DNA of 64,000 nucleotides from Cognatishimia sp. MH4019 (GTDB lineage: Bacteria; Pseudomonadota; Alphaproteobacteria; Rhodobacterales; Rhodobacteraceae). The notes beneath the pieces were generated by a model, which saw only the letters and a list, made by a program, of their open reading frames with translations, had not been told where the DNA came from and ran no database searches. Shown piece after piece: positions 37,984 through 47,239 of the stretch. Position 1 is the first letter of the stretch. Every line of letters starts with the position of its first letter. The DNA is taken from NCBI RefSeq assembly GCF_020177595.1, contig NZ_JAHTBL010000002.1, positions 517,193-581,192 of the forward strand, given 5' to 3'. A program made the translations under genes and the position numbers.

Positions 37984-40366
37984 AGCGCGCCACCAAGGCG
38001 ATTGCGTCACGCTCAAGCTGCGGCAGATGCCCGTCTTTTAGAGTGTTGAAATCACGGGCCGTCACCAGCCCTTGGCCTTCCAGCTGAACACCCAGTCCGG
38101 TCACGCGCCGCACCCCTTCGGTGCCCAGCATCAAGTCGTAAAGATCACCGTGATAGATATCCTCGCCAAAGCCCCAACCAGTGCCATCGCTGCCGCCTTT
38201 GATCGGGTGCATGAAATCAAGCAGAGCGGCGTAAACCGCCTCGCTCACAGCGCCCAGATCGTAGCCGGTGCGCACGGTCAGATCGCCTTGGATACGGGCG
38301 ATGCGGGTGTAGACCGGGTTGGTCACATAAAGCTCGGTCGTGATCAGGCGGCGCGGCTCCAGATAGGCGCAGATCGCGCGGGTTTGGGCGCTGGTCGGCT
38401 GCGGTGCGGGGTCGTCGCCTTTAGGCAAAACGACGAGTGAAACAGCACCAGGTTTGTCGTCAAATGTGCCGTCGCCATTGGGGATTTTACCCGCCAACGC
38501 ATAGGCCTTGTGCAAGTTCACACCGGGCGTCTCCAAGGCCAGATCGGCGAAATCCTGAGCGCTCACCGCGCGGTCGCGGTGGCGCAGATCATGGGGGGCG
38601 CGCAGCTTGACGCTTTCCAGATCGTCGCCGTCTGATCCGCCATGGGCGTCGCCCTTGTTCACCGCCGATTTGACGAGCCGGATCTTGCCCTTGATCTTGC
38701 TGATCACACCCGCACGCACATTGCCGATGGAGCCTCCGCCCGTGCGATAGCGTGTCGCCGTGATCGCCTGACCCGCAACCGGAATTTGCCCGCGCCGCCC
38801 GTCGCCAAAGGTCACCGTGCCGGTGGTCGGATCAAGGATGTAATGCGGATCGGCAGGACCGGATTTGTAGAAATCTTCCACCCGCTGCCACGGCGTGCCG
38901 GAGGTGTCGCCCACCGTCAGCTCCAGGGCAGGCAGGCCGGTCTGCGGCTCGATCAGAACGGGCGCTTTGGAGAGCGTGAATTGCTCCGACGGGCGGCCTG
39001 TGGCGCTGCCCAGACGCTCATCCAGTTGCGTGGCGGCCTGGGTGGAGGGCACGGTGTTCAGTCGTACATCCTGCAGGATCGCAGGCGGGATGTCGTCTTC
39101 CGTGATCGCGGATTTGAGCCGGGCGCGCAGCCAGTACATCGGGCGAAACTCATCAGCGGCAATCGGCAGGTCTGCGACGAAATCGGGATGCGCTTCGGCC
39201 CAGTCGGTCTGGCTGACATTCTGCGGTGTGAGCGTGACACTGGCCGGAGACAAAGCGGTTACGGCCTCTTCCGGGGTGCCATTACAGGCGGCCAGAAGAT
39301 CGACATCCGTGATGTCCATTTTGGCCCAGATGTCATCGCTGAGCCCGTCCAGAAGCGGTTTGCCGAGGAGTTCGATCAAAGCCAGCAGATCAGCCTTTGT
39401 CTGCGGCGGTCGCCGCCCACCGAAATCAGCCCAGAAGCCGGACGACAAAGCATTGGGCGAGAGCGGCACCGCACCGCGTGGAATTTCCAGAACCACATGG
39501 CCTGACCGGGTCAGCCCATTGGTGTCATCGCGCGACAGCGACAGGGTCGCCCAACCCGTATTGGCGCTGTCTTGCGGGAAGGTGGCCGGAGGCGTTCCGG
39601 TGTCGGTCCAGACCTGCCATTCGATCTTGGAGGAGACCGCGTCTTCGCCCTGACACTTGGTTAACACGGGGCCATCGAAGGGCGTCAGACCGCCTTCGCC
39701 ATCGGGGATCGGATCATAGATATCCGTGCCATCGAAATAGAGATCAAGCGGCCCCGGCGTTAGCACATCCTGCAAGAAGCTGGCGGGCGATCCATCCAAT
39801 TTCGGGCGCACCAGCAGCCCTAGATACATCGCACCGCGCGCTGGGCTGGTCGTATCAAACGGCGCGAAGGGATTGAGCAACTCAACGTCGTCTTCATAGC
39901 GCGTCACCAGTTGCCGCTTGCCGTCCAGACCTTTCGGCGCGGTCACGATCATCCCGAACGCTGCGTTATGCGCGACCAATGAGCGGTCTGTTTCAAACGG
40001 AACCTGAACTGTCAGATCTGGATCATCAACCGCCAGTTTTGCACCCATCGGAACTGGCACGGTCAGCGGGTCTGTCGGTTGCGAAAGCGCATCGAGCGTA
40101 AACGTGATCTCGGCGCGGGCCGGTTCAGGCGGGCGGGGCTTGATGCCGATCAGATCGAGGAACTTGATGTAGTTCAGATCGGGAACGCGGTTCAGCTCAT
40201 AGAGGATCGTCTCGGACATCCAGGCGTGCAGTTTGACCAGTGTCATGCCGGGATCGCTGTCATTCAGATTGGTCCATTCCGGCGTGTAGCGAGGAATGCG
40301 TTCGCGGGCCTCATCCACGAGGTCCTTGAACGTGCGGCTGTCGAGTTTGGGCGCAGGAAGTGACAT
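37976..40366 (-). CDS. Baseplate wedge protein, gpJ-like (Afp11-like)
   Basis: 796 residues from the ATG at 40366, with GAGG upstream. The N-terminus (YTPEWTNLNDSDPGMTLVKL; YELNRVPDLNYIKFLDLIGI) is typical of putative baseplate assembly proteins in eCIS and related loci, and the C-terminal third matches baseplate J: FGDGRRGQIPVAGQ, APHDLRHRDRAVSAQDF, GGSDGTGWGFGEDIYHGDLY. It forms the baseplate wedge that initiates sheath contraction. Confidence 0.9.
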   Translation of the reverse strand: MSLPAPKLDSRTFKDLVDEARERIPRYTPEWTNLNDSDPGMTLVKLHAWMSETILYELNRVPDLNYIKFLDLIGIKPRPPEPARAEITFTLDALSQPTDPLTVPVPMGAKLAVDDPDLTVQVPFETDRSLVAHNAAFGMIVTAPKGLDGKRQLVTRYEDDVELLNPFAPFDTTSPARGAMYLGLLVRPKLDGSPASFLQDVLTPGPLDLYFDGTDIYDPIPDGEGGLTPFDGPVLTKCQGEDAVSSKIEWQVWTDTGTPPATFPQDSANTGWATLSLSRDDTNGLTRSGHVVLEIPRGAVPLSPNALSSGFWADFGGRRPPQTKADLLALIELLGKPLLDGLSDDIWAKMDITDVDLLAACNGTPEEAVTALSPASVTLTPQNVSQTDWAEAHPDFVADLPIAADEFRPMYWLRARLKSAITEDDIPPAILQDVRLNTVPSTQAATQLDERLGSATGRPSEQFTLSKAPVLIEPQTGLPALELTVGDTSGTPWQRVEDFYKSGPADPHYILDPTTGTVTFGDGRRGQIPVAGQAITATRYRTGGGSIGNVRAGVISKIKGKIRLVKSAVNKGDAHGGSDGDDLESVKLRAPHDLRHRDRAVSAQDFADLALETPGVNLHKAYALAGKIPNGDGTFDDKPGAVSLVVLPKGDDPAPQPTSAQTRAICAYLEPRRLITTELYVTNPVYTRIARIQGDLTVRTGYDLGAVSEAVYAALLDFMHPIKGGSDGTGWGFGEDIYHGDLYDLMLGTEGVRRVTGLGVQLEGQGLVTARDFNTLKDGHLPQLERDAIALVARYE

Positions 40367-40376
40367 AAGTCGGCCT

Positions 40377-40772
40377 CTATTTAGGCCCTTCATTGATGTA
40401 GAAGGGGTAGACAATATTGAGGGCCATGTTGTTGGCCCGAATGCGGTAATCGACTTGAATCAAAAGCATATTCGGCGCGTCGGCATTGGCGGTGGCCGAC
40501 ACTTTGAGCACGTCGATGCGGTGCTCGAACCGGGTCAGGGCGTTGCGCACTTCGGTCTCGATCTGTGCGCGGGTGCCGGGGTTGTTGGGGGCGAACACAT
40601 AGTCGTGCAGCCCGCAGCCAAAATCCGGCTCCATGATGCGCGAGCGCTTGGGGGTCGACAGGATCAGCCAGATCGCCTCCTGCACCGATTGTTCGCCTTC
40701 TGACCAGCCAAGCCCGCCGCGTCCATCGACGCGGATGGGCCATTTCCAGCCTTGTCCCAGTGTTGCGCTCAT
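40377..40772 (-). CDS. Baseplate wedge protein, gp25/GPW family (Afp9-like)
   Basis: 131 residues. SVQEAIWLILSTPKRSRIMEP and DFGCGLHDYVFAPNN match the conserved core of the T4 gp25/lysozyme-like baseplate family, including the EPR-like triplet region that anchors sheath to baseplate. The size is normal. It follows the PAAR-like gene by 3 bases. Confidence 0.92.
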   Translation of the reverse strand: MSATLGQGWKWPIRVDGRGGLGWSEGEQSVQEAIWLILSTPKRSRIMEPDFGCGLHDYVFAPNNPGTRAQIETEVRNALTRFEHRIDVLKVSATANADAPNMLLIQVDYRIRANNMALNIVYPFYINEGPK

Positions 40773-40775
40773 CGG

Positions 40776-41165
40776 TTAATCCCCCACCATGACGGTCGAA
40801 AAGCCGACCATGACCTGACCCACGGCGTTGCCGTCGTTCTGGTCTGTTGTGTCGAACTGGCGGACGATGAATTCGCCATTGGCCTTCACGCTGCCGGAGG
40901 CGCTGGTGAAGGTGGTCGCGGCCAGATGCGCGCTGTTTTGCACGCCCCCGCTGGAGCCTGGCTCCCCCCCGCTGGAGTTTGCGATTTCGTCCGTCTCGAT
41001 GATGACCGGCTTGCCGCCTGCGTTGACGCTTTCGGCCCCGGTCGCGTCAGAAAGCTGTGCGATATTCGGATAGGGGATCGGCACGTCCCCGCTGGGAGTT
41101 GGGGTCAGGCATACGTCGGGAAACGCAAAGCAGATGCCGTCGGTTCTAGCGATTGGCTTGCCCAT
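40776..41165 (-). CDS. PAAR-like spike tip protein (DUF4150 type)
   Basis: 129 residues from the ATG at 41165, which overlaps the DUF2169 stop as TGATG; the frame upstream to 41243 is not used. CLTPTPSGDVPIPYPNIAQL is the hallmark of DUF4150/PAAR-like proteins, and VIIETDEIANSSGGEPGSSG follows as in that family. It would cap the spike at the particle tip. Confidence 0.88.
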   Translation of the reverse strand: MGKPIARTDGICFAFPDVCLTPTPSGDVPIPYPNIAQLSDATGAESVNAGGKPVIIETDEIANSSGGEPGSSGGVQNSAHLAATTFTSASGSVKANGEFIVRQFDTTDQNDGNAVGQVMVGFSTVMVGD

Positions 41166-42010
41166 CAAGCCACCTCCTTGAGCAGTTCGATCCGCCGGTA
41201 TTGATCCGCCGGATGTGCGGTGAAGGTCCAACCGCCGCGCCACAGGATTGTGGCTTGCAGGGTGGCTGGGTTCACGATCAGCGTGTCGGCGCGCAGGTCG
41301 GGAAGCTGTTGGAACGCCCAGCGGTTCGGCTTGTCGGGGCAGTGGCCTGAATGAAAGCGGTAGCGGGCTGGCAGGCTCAGGTCGGGTAGAGTGAGCTGGA
41401 ACGGCGTGTCGCTGGCATCACTGGTCCGAAAGATTTCGACCAGTTGGCCGGAGGCGATATTCGCGTCGGGGCGCAGATGGGTGAAGCCGTTGCCGCGCCG
41501 ATGGCCGTTGTGAAAGAACGGCCCATAGCTTGCGATCCACGCGTCATTGCCCCCCGGATCACCGTTGTCCGAGAGGCGGCGGTGTTCGCTGTCGGGCGGC
41601 TCCCATCCGAACAGGTTCAGATCAGGATCCGCGGGGCTGTTGCGGCGGAACCAGTCGGTGCCGTCGATGCGGATCAAACCGGTGCCAGTGCCCGAGGCAA
41701 ACCCTTCGACGATCAGATCGACATTGCGCTTTTGCGGGGCGATATCAGCGTCCCCGGTATAGGTGAACGCCGTCAGTTTGCCGTCCATGTCATAGGTCCC
41801 GGTCTGGTCTGCAAAGTGGATCGCGTTGCGCGCAGGTGCGGGGGCCAGAACCATCTCGTGAATGCCGACGGTTCCGGGGATCAGATCGTAGGCGGCTTTG
41901 ACAACCACCGTTCCAAGCACGCGCGTCAATGCGGTGCCTCCGGCAGGTTTCGCGTTGCTGACCAAGAAGGCCGCGGCATGCGTGTCAGGGTTGGGAAGCG
42001 TGATTTGCAT
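41165..42010 (-). CDS. DUF2169-type protein between spike and tip
   Basis: 281 residues. VLGTVVVKAAYDLIPG, DADIAPQKRNVDLIVEGFA, FGWEPP and PDLRADTLIVNP...WRG follow the order of conserved stretches in DUF2169 proteins. That family is best known from type VI secretion loci, where it is linked to PAAR/effector loading. Here it is squeezed between the spike gene and the PAAR-like gene, with one-base TGATG overlaps on both sides. I infer a loading or adaptor role for the tip. Confidence 0.78.
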   Translation of the reverse strand: MQITLPNPDTHAAAFLVSNAKPAGGTALTRVLGTVVVKAAYDLIPGTVGIHEMVLAPAPARNAIHFADQTGTYDMDGKLTAFTYTGDADIAPQKRNVDLIVEGFASGTGTGLIRIDGTDWFRRNSPADPDLNLFGWEPPDSEHRRLSDNGDPGGNDAWIASYGPFFHNGHRRGNGFTHLRPDANIASGQLVEIFRTSDASDTPFQLTLPDLSLPARYRFHSGHCPDKPNRWAFQQLPDLRADTLIVNPATLQATILWRGGWTFTAHPADQYRRIELLKEVA

Positions 42011-42498
42011 CAGTTCAGCTCCACCGTGGTGCCTTTGACGAAGGCGGTCCCGCCAGCCTCGACCGTGATGTCCTTGTCAGAGGTGATCTTGATCCCCTCC
42101 TTGCCCATCTCGATCTTGTTGCCGTGCATGTCTTCCAAGAGGATGCCGCCCTCGTCCGTGTCGGTCATGACCAGCTTGTTTTTCTTGCGCGACAGGATCG
42201 TCAGTTCTTCGGGTTTGTCCGTGGGAACGGCCTGTTTCTTGCCGTAGATGAAGCCAAGGATGACGGGCTTGGCTCCATACTGGCCGATCACGGCCATGTC
42301 GCCGTCTTCTTCGCTGGCGTATGGCAGGAAGGACATGCCACCCTCGGCGCTGGCCATGGGCATGGCGACCTGCATCCAGTCGCTTTCGATATCACCGCCC
42401 TGATCGAGCCGTTTCACACGGGCTTTCAGACCCTCGACGGTTTCCTCGGCCTCGATCACGCGGCCCAGCACAAGCGATGGGGTCAGCGCGGTCATCAC
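42010..42498 (-). CDS. Spike protein, gpV/gp5-like half (Afp8 C-terminal equivalent)
   Basis: 162 residues. LVLGRVIEAEETVEGLKARV starts an OB-fold of the gpV/VgrG gp5 type, followed by LPYASEEDGDMAVIGQYGAK and VILGFIYGKKQ. The last 40 residues (GNKIEMGKEGIKITSDKDIT) are the regular beta-helix repeats of the spike. In Afp the gp27-like and gp5-like parts form one protein; here they are two genes joined by an ATGA overlap. Confidence 0.9.
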   Translation of the reverse strand: MMTALTPSLVLGRVIEAEETVEGLKARVKRLDQGGDIESDWMQVAMPMASAEGGMSFLPYASEEDGDMAVIGQYGAKPVILGFIYGKKQAVPTDKPEELTILSRKKNKLVMTDTDEGGILLEDMHGNKIEMGKEGIKITSDKDITVEAGGTAFVKGTTVELN

Positions 42499-43655
42499 AG
42501 CACCTCCTTGCGGGCGGAGAAATTCGTCAGATAGCCAGAGCCGCCCAGCGCGTGGGTGCTTTTGGTGATCCGGTAGATGCCGCTGAACCGAGCACCGAGG
42601 CCGATCAGTTTGACGGTTGTGCCTGCGCGTAGTTGCGGCAGCCCGATGGAGCTGCCAGAGCCGGTAATCAGGTTGCCTGCAAGCTCTGTCAGGCGCGCGA
42701 GGGCTGCACGTTCCGCATCCGCTTCGGTCTCGACGGTGGAGGGTTTGATGACCTCGTAAAGCCCGTCGATCCCGGTTGTGATGTCGGTCGTGCCGGTCGG
42801 GCCAAGCGCGTCGGGGGCGAGGTTGATGTCATCCCATGTCTTGGTGACTTCGATCTGGTCCTCCTCCGCTGCGGGATCGCCGGCGCGGACGGTGACGCCT
42901 GCGAATTGGCCGGCAGTGGACAAGGCGGGCGTGAAAGAAATCAACGTGCGGCCCCATTCGAACTCTGCCACTGGGTCCGATCCGGCGGGCTTTGAAATCA
43001 GCAGCGTCGGCTGGCTGTCCTCGCTGCCGGGAAGAACGCTCAACGTCATGCCGTATTCGCCCGCGCGCTTGGCGACCTCGTCGTAAAGCAACCCTTCGAC
43101 GGCAACGCGTTCGCCCGCTTCGCCTTCTTCCTCGACCGGGTCCCATTCGACCTGCACCGCGTTGTCGCGGCACATCTGATCGACGATGGCTTTCGCGGTG
43201 CCATCGTAAGTCGTGTCGATCCGGATCTTCTGCAGCCCGCGGAGAAACTTGTTCAGCGCGCGGATACGGCAGGTTGGGGCGCCGCCCGCCGGGAAGGTCG
43301 GCGCAAGCGAGATCACTTCGCCCGTCATCACCAAAGGCAGGTCGCCATCCTCAAGATAGCCGAAGTAAAGCGATACCTCTGTCCCCGGCTCGAAATTCGG
43401 AATTTCAGAGCCTGTGTCGGGCTGGGTTAGCGGCACGCCGTTTTCATCCCAGGGCGAAGAATACTTCGGGCGCAGCGCCATTGGGTCCCAGTCGTTCACG
43501 ACGAACTCGAAACTGTCGATATTCTCAAGATCGTCGTTGAAGCTGACCTCGGTCACATCGGCCACCAGCTCCGGCCCGGCCTCGCGCCCTTCGATCTTGA
43601 TGCGAAAGGCGGGGGTCAGGAACTGGCGGTCTTTGTAGAAGGCTTCACTGGACAT
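42495..43655 (-). CDS. Spike hub protein, phage late control gpD/gp27-like half
   Basis: 386 residues. The build is that of gpD/VgrG-N hub proteins: FRIKIEGREAGPELVADVTEV, FEFVVNDWDPMA, EVSLYFGYLEDGDLPLVMTGEV, MCRDNAVQVEW, and late LRAGTTVKLIGLGARFSGIYRIT. It forms the trimeric hub joining tube to spike. Its stop overlaps the gpV-like start as ATGA. Confidence 0.88.
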   Translation of the reverse strand: MSSEAFYKDRQFLTPAFRIKIEGREAGPELVADVTEVSFNDDLENIDSFEFVVNDWDPMALRPKYSSPWDENGVPLTQPDTGSEIPNFEPGTEVSLYFGYLEDGDLPLVMTGEVISLAPTFPAGGAPTCRIRALNKFLRGLQKIRIDTTYDGTAKAIVDQMCRDNAVQVEWDPVEEEGEAGERVAVEGLLYDEVAKRAGEYGMTLSVLPGSEDSQPTLLISKPAGSDPVAEFEWGRTLISFTPALSTAGQFAGVTVRAGDPAAEEDQIEVTKTWDDINLAPDALGPTGTTDITTGIDGLYEVIKPSTVETEADAERAALARLTELAGNLITGSGSSIGLPQLRAGTTVKLIGLGARFSGIYRITKSTHALGGSGYLTNFSARKEVL

Positions 43656-43658
43656 GGG

Positions 43659-44360
43659 CTACACCAAGGGTGGGAGTTCAAGTTGATCGCCGGGCGTCAG
43701 GGCGCGGACATCGGCAAGGTCATTATGGGCGGCAATCACGCGCCATTTGCTGGCATCGGCATAGGCGTCATGTGCGATCAGCGGCAGCGTCTCGCCCTCC
43801 TGCACCACATGCACCCGCGTGTGATCGGCGGATTGGTAATTGATCCGGCTCAGCTGCTCGGCCAGCGTCGTATATTGCTTTAGCGCCAGCGTGACGGTGG
43901 CACGTAGCGGCTTGCCCGACGGGCTGAAGAGCGTGAAGCGCCGCGCACAGGACAGAACGACCGCTTTGAACGTGCGCTCAGGCTCTTCGCTTTCGCCCAT
44001 GGCGAGGCCGGGGAAATCGTCGCCCCACGCAATCTCGACCAGCGGCGGCATATGCGTCTCGCCGTAAATCGCGACGAGCTTGTGCAACTGGTGCACCTCT
44101 GCCGTAACGGAGGTTGCGTCCTTGCCAGTGCCGCCTTCGGTGCTGTCAAAGAACAGCTCAAGGCTCAGCGTTTCGGCATTGCCGCGCACGAACTGCATCA
44201 AGGGCTGTTCCAGACCGGGGATCGCAACATCAGCAAATTGCGCGGCCTTCGAGAAGGACAGCTCTGGCGGCGCGTATTTCACTGTGATCGGGTCTGTGCC
44301 GTCGCTGGTCCCGTCGGGTTTCAGCCGGGTGATGGTGAGTTTTGCGATCTCGTTGCTCAT
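43659..44360 (-). CDS. LysM-containing baseplate protein (Afp7/gp53-like)
   Basis: 233 residues. The N-terminal 150 residues form a beta-rich domain with YAPPELSFSKAAQFADV and LSLELFFDST, common in CIS LysM proteins, and the C-terminus is a LysM repeat (VVQEGETLPLIAHDAY; ALTPGDQLELPPL). The domain order matches the Afp7 class that links the inner baseplate ring to the tube. Confidence 0.9.
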   Translation of the reverse strand: MSNEIAKLTITRLKPDGTSDGTDPITVKYAPPELSFSKAAQFADVAIPGLEQPLMQFVRGNAETLSLELFFDSTEGGTGKDATSVTAEVHQLHKLVAIYGETHMPPLVEIAWGDDFPGLAMGESEEPERTFKAVVLSCARRFTLFSPSGKPLRATVTLALKQYTTLAEQLSRINYQSADHTRVHVVQEGETLPLIAHDAYADASKWRVIAAHNDLADVRALTPGDQLELPPLV

Positions 44361-44361
44361 C

Positions 44362-44553
44362 TCACCGGTCCTTCGTGGGTTTTGGATCGGGGGAGCGATC
44401 AGCGGCGCGCCGTTCGTCTTCCAGCGCCTCTTTCGCCAGTTCGGCTTTCACCAAAGCGGTGATCTGGCGCACAAAAGCGGGGGAGCGCAGGGCATCGGGA
44501 TCGGTGGCCTGCATGACCGTTTCAACGGTGCCGATATTCACATCCACGGCCAT
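44362..44553 (-). CDS. Very small eCIS protein (Afp6 position)
   Basis: 63 residues (MAVDVNIGTVETVMQATDPD...). It starts with a short beta-like segment and continues as a charged helix (VKAELAKEALEDERRAADRS). Small proteins at this place, between the second tube gene and the LysM gene, are regular in Afp/PVC-type loci (Afp6; DUF5908-like). Two bases separate its stop codon from the LysM-gene start. It is a real gene by position and coding fit, but its function is unknown. Confidence 0.7.
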   Translation of the reverse strand: MAVDVNIGTVETVMQATDPDALRSPAFVRQITALVKAELAKEALEDERRAADRSPDPKPTKDR

Positions 44554-44556
44554 TGC

Positions 44557-45069
44557 TTATGCCCCCAATGCGCCCAGGGCGCTGTCCAGAAGTTTGCCGG
44601 GTGAGAGGACCAGTTCGAGCCGTTCATGGGCGATCTCCAGCTTCTCGATTGCCAGTGCAGAGCTGCCTGCGTTCAGCGACGGTCCGGTCCATTTGATCGG
44701 AATGCCGCCTTCAAATTTCCACGTCTTGATCGGCAGGCGCGCCTCATTGGCCAGAAAGATCAGCCCGTTGCGGCGGATGCCTTCGCCTTTCAGAAAATCT
44801 TCGTGCCAGAGGTAGAGACTTTCGGAAAACCCGACCCCGCGCGTCAGCACGATGTTGGGGTAGGCCGCGCGGCTGGGAAACTTGTAGACCCGGTCGTTTT
44901 CGCCGCCTGCGGCGTATTCTTCCATCTGCAATTCGCTTTCCAACCCGGTGCATTCCGAGAACCCACCCAGCAGGAAATCCGCGGCGGCCGAGACCTTGGC
45001 GAGCGCGCTGTCGCTGTCCTCGATCAGCGCGATGTAGAAGTGGAAAGCGGGGAAGGGTTCGCTGAGCAT
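44557..45069 (-). CDS. eCIS tube protein 2 (gp19 family, Afp5-like)
   Basis: About 170 residues from the ATG at 45069, which overlaps the sheath-2 stop as TGATG (GTG directly upstream is the alternative). FLLGGFSECTGLESELQMEEY and RAAYPNIVLTRGV match the T4 gp19/phage tail tube family; the C-terminal region carries EKLEIAHERLELVL. It probably forms the tube initiator ring on the hub. Confidence 0.9.
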   Translation of the reverse strand: MLSEPFPAFHFYIALIEDSDSALAKVSAAADFLLGGFSECTGLESELQMEEYAAGGENDRVYKFPSRAAYPNIVLTRGVGFSESLYLWHEDFLKGEGIRRNGLIFLANEARLPIKTWKFEGGIPIKWTGPSLNAGSSALAIEKLEIAHERLELVLSPGKLLDSALGALGA

Positions 45070-47234
45070 CACGCCGTCTCCGTCACGCGCTTGGCGTCGT
45101 CGGTATTGCCCAAGCGGAAGGTGATAAATTCAAACGGGGTCGTGGGCGCGATGGCGATATCTACGATCAGTTGGCCGACATTCTGGGTTGCCTCCGGATT
45201 GTTCTCCTCGTCACATTTGACGGTAAACGCTGCCTCTGGTGCGGCCCCGGCAAGGATGCCGCGACGCCACATGCGGGCCAGAACCGTTTCAGCCGTGGTG
45301 CGCACGGCAAGGCGGGTCATGAGGTTGTTCGGCTCGAACACCATCCATTTCAGCGCGCGTTCCAGCGTCTTCTCGACCGCATCGGTCACGCGCCGGGCCG
45401 TCAGGTAGCGCCATTCGGGGTCCGAGCTGATCGACCGCGTGCCGTTGATCCGAATGCCCCGCCCGGGATAGGCGCGGATCGCGTTGATGCCGATGGGGTT
45501 CAGCGTGTCTTGCACCGGGTCGTCGATGGCCAAAGTGACCCCTTCGACATAACCTAGCGGGATGTTGGCAGGCGCGCGGTGAATGCCGGTGCTGGCCTCG
45601 CCCGCCGCAAAGGCCCCGCAGATATGGCCTGAGGGCGGGCAGGGAAAATACCCGCCGCTGCCTTGGCTATCGGTCGAGGGCAGGCGCAGCCACGGCGCGA
45701 AAAAGCCGATGCGCATATCGTCGCCCAGACGCGCGCGCCAGGTCTTGAGCGCGGCGATGCTTTCGTCAGGTGTCACGGGGTCTGCGATGGCGATCTTGTA
45801 AGGTCCGACAAGGTTTTGCAGCGTCATGGACTGCTGCACCAGCAAGACCTCATCGGGGTCCAGACTGCGCGGCAGGGCAATCCGTGTCATCGGGATAGTG
45901 ACCGGCTTGGCCGAGGCAAAGCGCGTGGTTTGTGCCAGAAATTCCAGCGGTTCAAATCCCTGCTTGGACAGGCGCAGATTGACGATGCCCGGGGTGACGC
46001 CTGTTGCTGTGAAAGCGCCCGCACCGTCGGTCGTCAGCAATTGGTTCTCGCCCGCGACGTCGATGGTGACGCCCTTCAGGAACACGTCCTGACCGGCCTC
46101 GTCGACATAGAACACGCGACCTAAGATGAGGTGGTCAGAGGGGGGCGACAGGTCGGTGCAATCCACTGATTTTGGAGCCGGCGGCACAGGAAGCGGTGGC
46201 GTCGTATCGGGCAAGACCAGATCGGGCGCTGCGATTAGGGCAACTTCATCCAGCTTGGCGACGCCTTTAAGCGCGTCGATGTAATCGCGGGCGCGGATGT
46301 CGGTAAGACCGTCCGTGCCGCCACTTAGCGGATAGGTGCCTTCCATGGGCCAACTCGTGTTATCGGTCCAATCGGCGTCTGCATGTGTCAGCGTCAGGCT
46401 GCGGCACTCGCGTTGCAGCGTGGCGATCAGGGCGGCGCTGTGATCGGGGTTGGGCGACAGGGCGCGGAATTCCTGCAGGCGGCGGCCCTGATCGAAAAGC
46501 GTGACGTCGAATTCCACGGAGGTGATGCGCACGGGGCGGCTGATATCGAAGCCCAGAACCCCCAGCGGTACGGGCCATGTCAGACGCTGCCCCGGCACGT
46601 CCAGGGCAGCGGCAATCACATGGGTGACAATGCTTGCGCCGCTGCCATCGCTCTGGCTCAGCTCCAGCACTGATCCCGCTTCAAGCCCGGCAAGCGAAGC
46701 GACCAAGGCGCTGCGATCATCGCCACCAATGTCGGGTAGCGTTTCAGTGCGAGCGCGGGCAGTGCGGGTAATCTGAACGCTCAGCCCATTGCCCCATTGC
46801 CCCGGATCGGCAGATCGGTTGCCGAAGCTGCGCTGGTAATCCTCAAAGACAGAGACCCAAGCCAACGCGCCCGCGGCGTCACTGCCCGCAAGGCGCTTGG
46901 GGTCGATCATTGGCCAGGGAAAACTGGCCTCGGCCTGCCAGCCGTTGGGAAGCGTGGCTTTGGCCACCTGCGCCCCGTCATCGGTGACACGCAGCACGTA
47001 GAGCGCTTGCCCGCCGGTCTCGAAAAACCCTTTGACGGCGTGCCAGAGGAAACCCAAGGCCTGCCCGTAAATCTCTTCAAACTGTGTGAGGCTTTGCACC
47101 CTGACCGCCGCGCCCACCGGGCCGCGATGGGCGTATCCCAGAAACACCGGGATATCGCCACGCGCCAGCGCCCCTGCTGCGCGCACAGGCTCGACGGGTT
47201 TGCGATACAGGCCGGGGGTCAGGGGAAAGCTCAT
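45069..47234 (-). CDS. eCIS sheath protein 2 with carboxypeptidase-regulatory-like insert
   Basis: About 721 residues. An ATG at 47234 is favoured; a TTG at 47243 would overlap the tube-1 stop as TTGA. N-terminal MSFPLTPGLYRKPVEP and the C-terminal sheath core (GRGIRINGTRSISSDPEWRY; LKWMVFEPNN; FTVKCDEENNPEATQNVGQL) are typical of Afp/T6-type tail sheaths. Residues 365-450 are an inserted beta-sandwich (LILGRVFYVDEAGQDVFLKG; LLTTDGAGAFTATGVTPGIV) like carboxypeptidase regulatory domains. It should sit near the baseplate. Confidence 0.88.
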   Translation of the reverse strand: MSFPLTPGLYRKPVEPVRAAGALARGDIPVFLGYAHRGPVGAAVRVQSLTQFEEIYGQALGFLWHAVKGFFETGGQALYVLRVTDDGAQVAKATLPNGWQAEASFPWPMIDPKRLAGSDAAGALAWVSVFEDYQRSFGNRSADPGQWGNGLSVQITRTARARTETLPDIGGDDRSALVASLAGLEAGSVLELSQSDGSGASIVTHVIAAALDVPGQRLTWPVPLGVLGFDISRPVRITSVEFDVTLFDQGRRLQEFRALSPNPDHSAALIATLQRECRSLTLTHADADWTDNTSWPMEGTYPLSGGTDGLTDIRARDYIDALKGVAKLDEVALIAAPDLVLPDTTPPLPVPPAPKSVDCTDLSPPSDHLILGRVFYVDEAGQDVFLKGVTIDVAGENQLLTTDGAGAFTATGVTPGIVNLRLSKQGFEPLEFLAQTTRFASAKPVTIPMTRIALPRSLDPDEVLLVQQSMTLQNLVGPYKIAIADPVTPDESIAALKTWRARLGDDMRIGFFAPWLRLPSTDSQGSGGYFPCPPSGHICGAFAAGEASTGIHRAPANIPLGYVEGVTLAIDDPVQDTLNPIGINAIRAYPGRGIRINGTRSISSDPEWRYLTARRVTDAVEKTLERALKWMVFEPNNLMTRLAVRTTAETVLARMWRRGILAGAAPEAAFTVKCDEENNPEATQNVGQLIVDIAIAPTTPFEFITFRLGNTDDAKRVTETA

Positions 47235-47239
47235 CGGCT

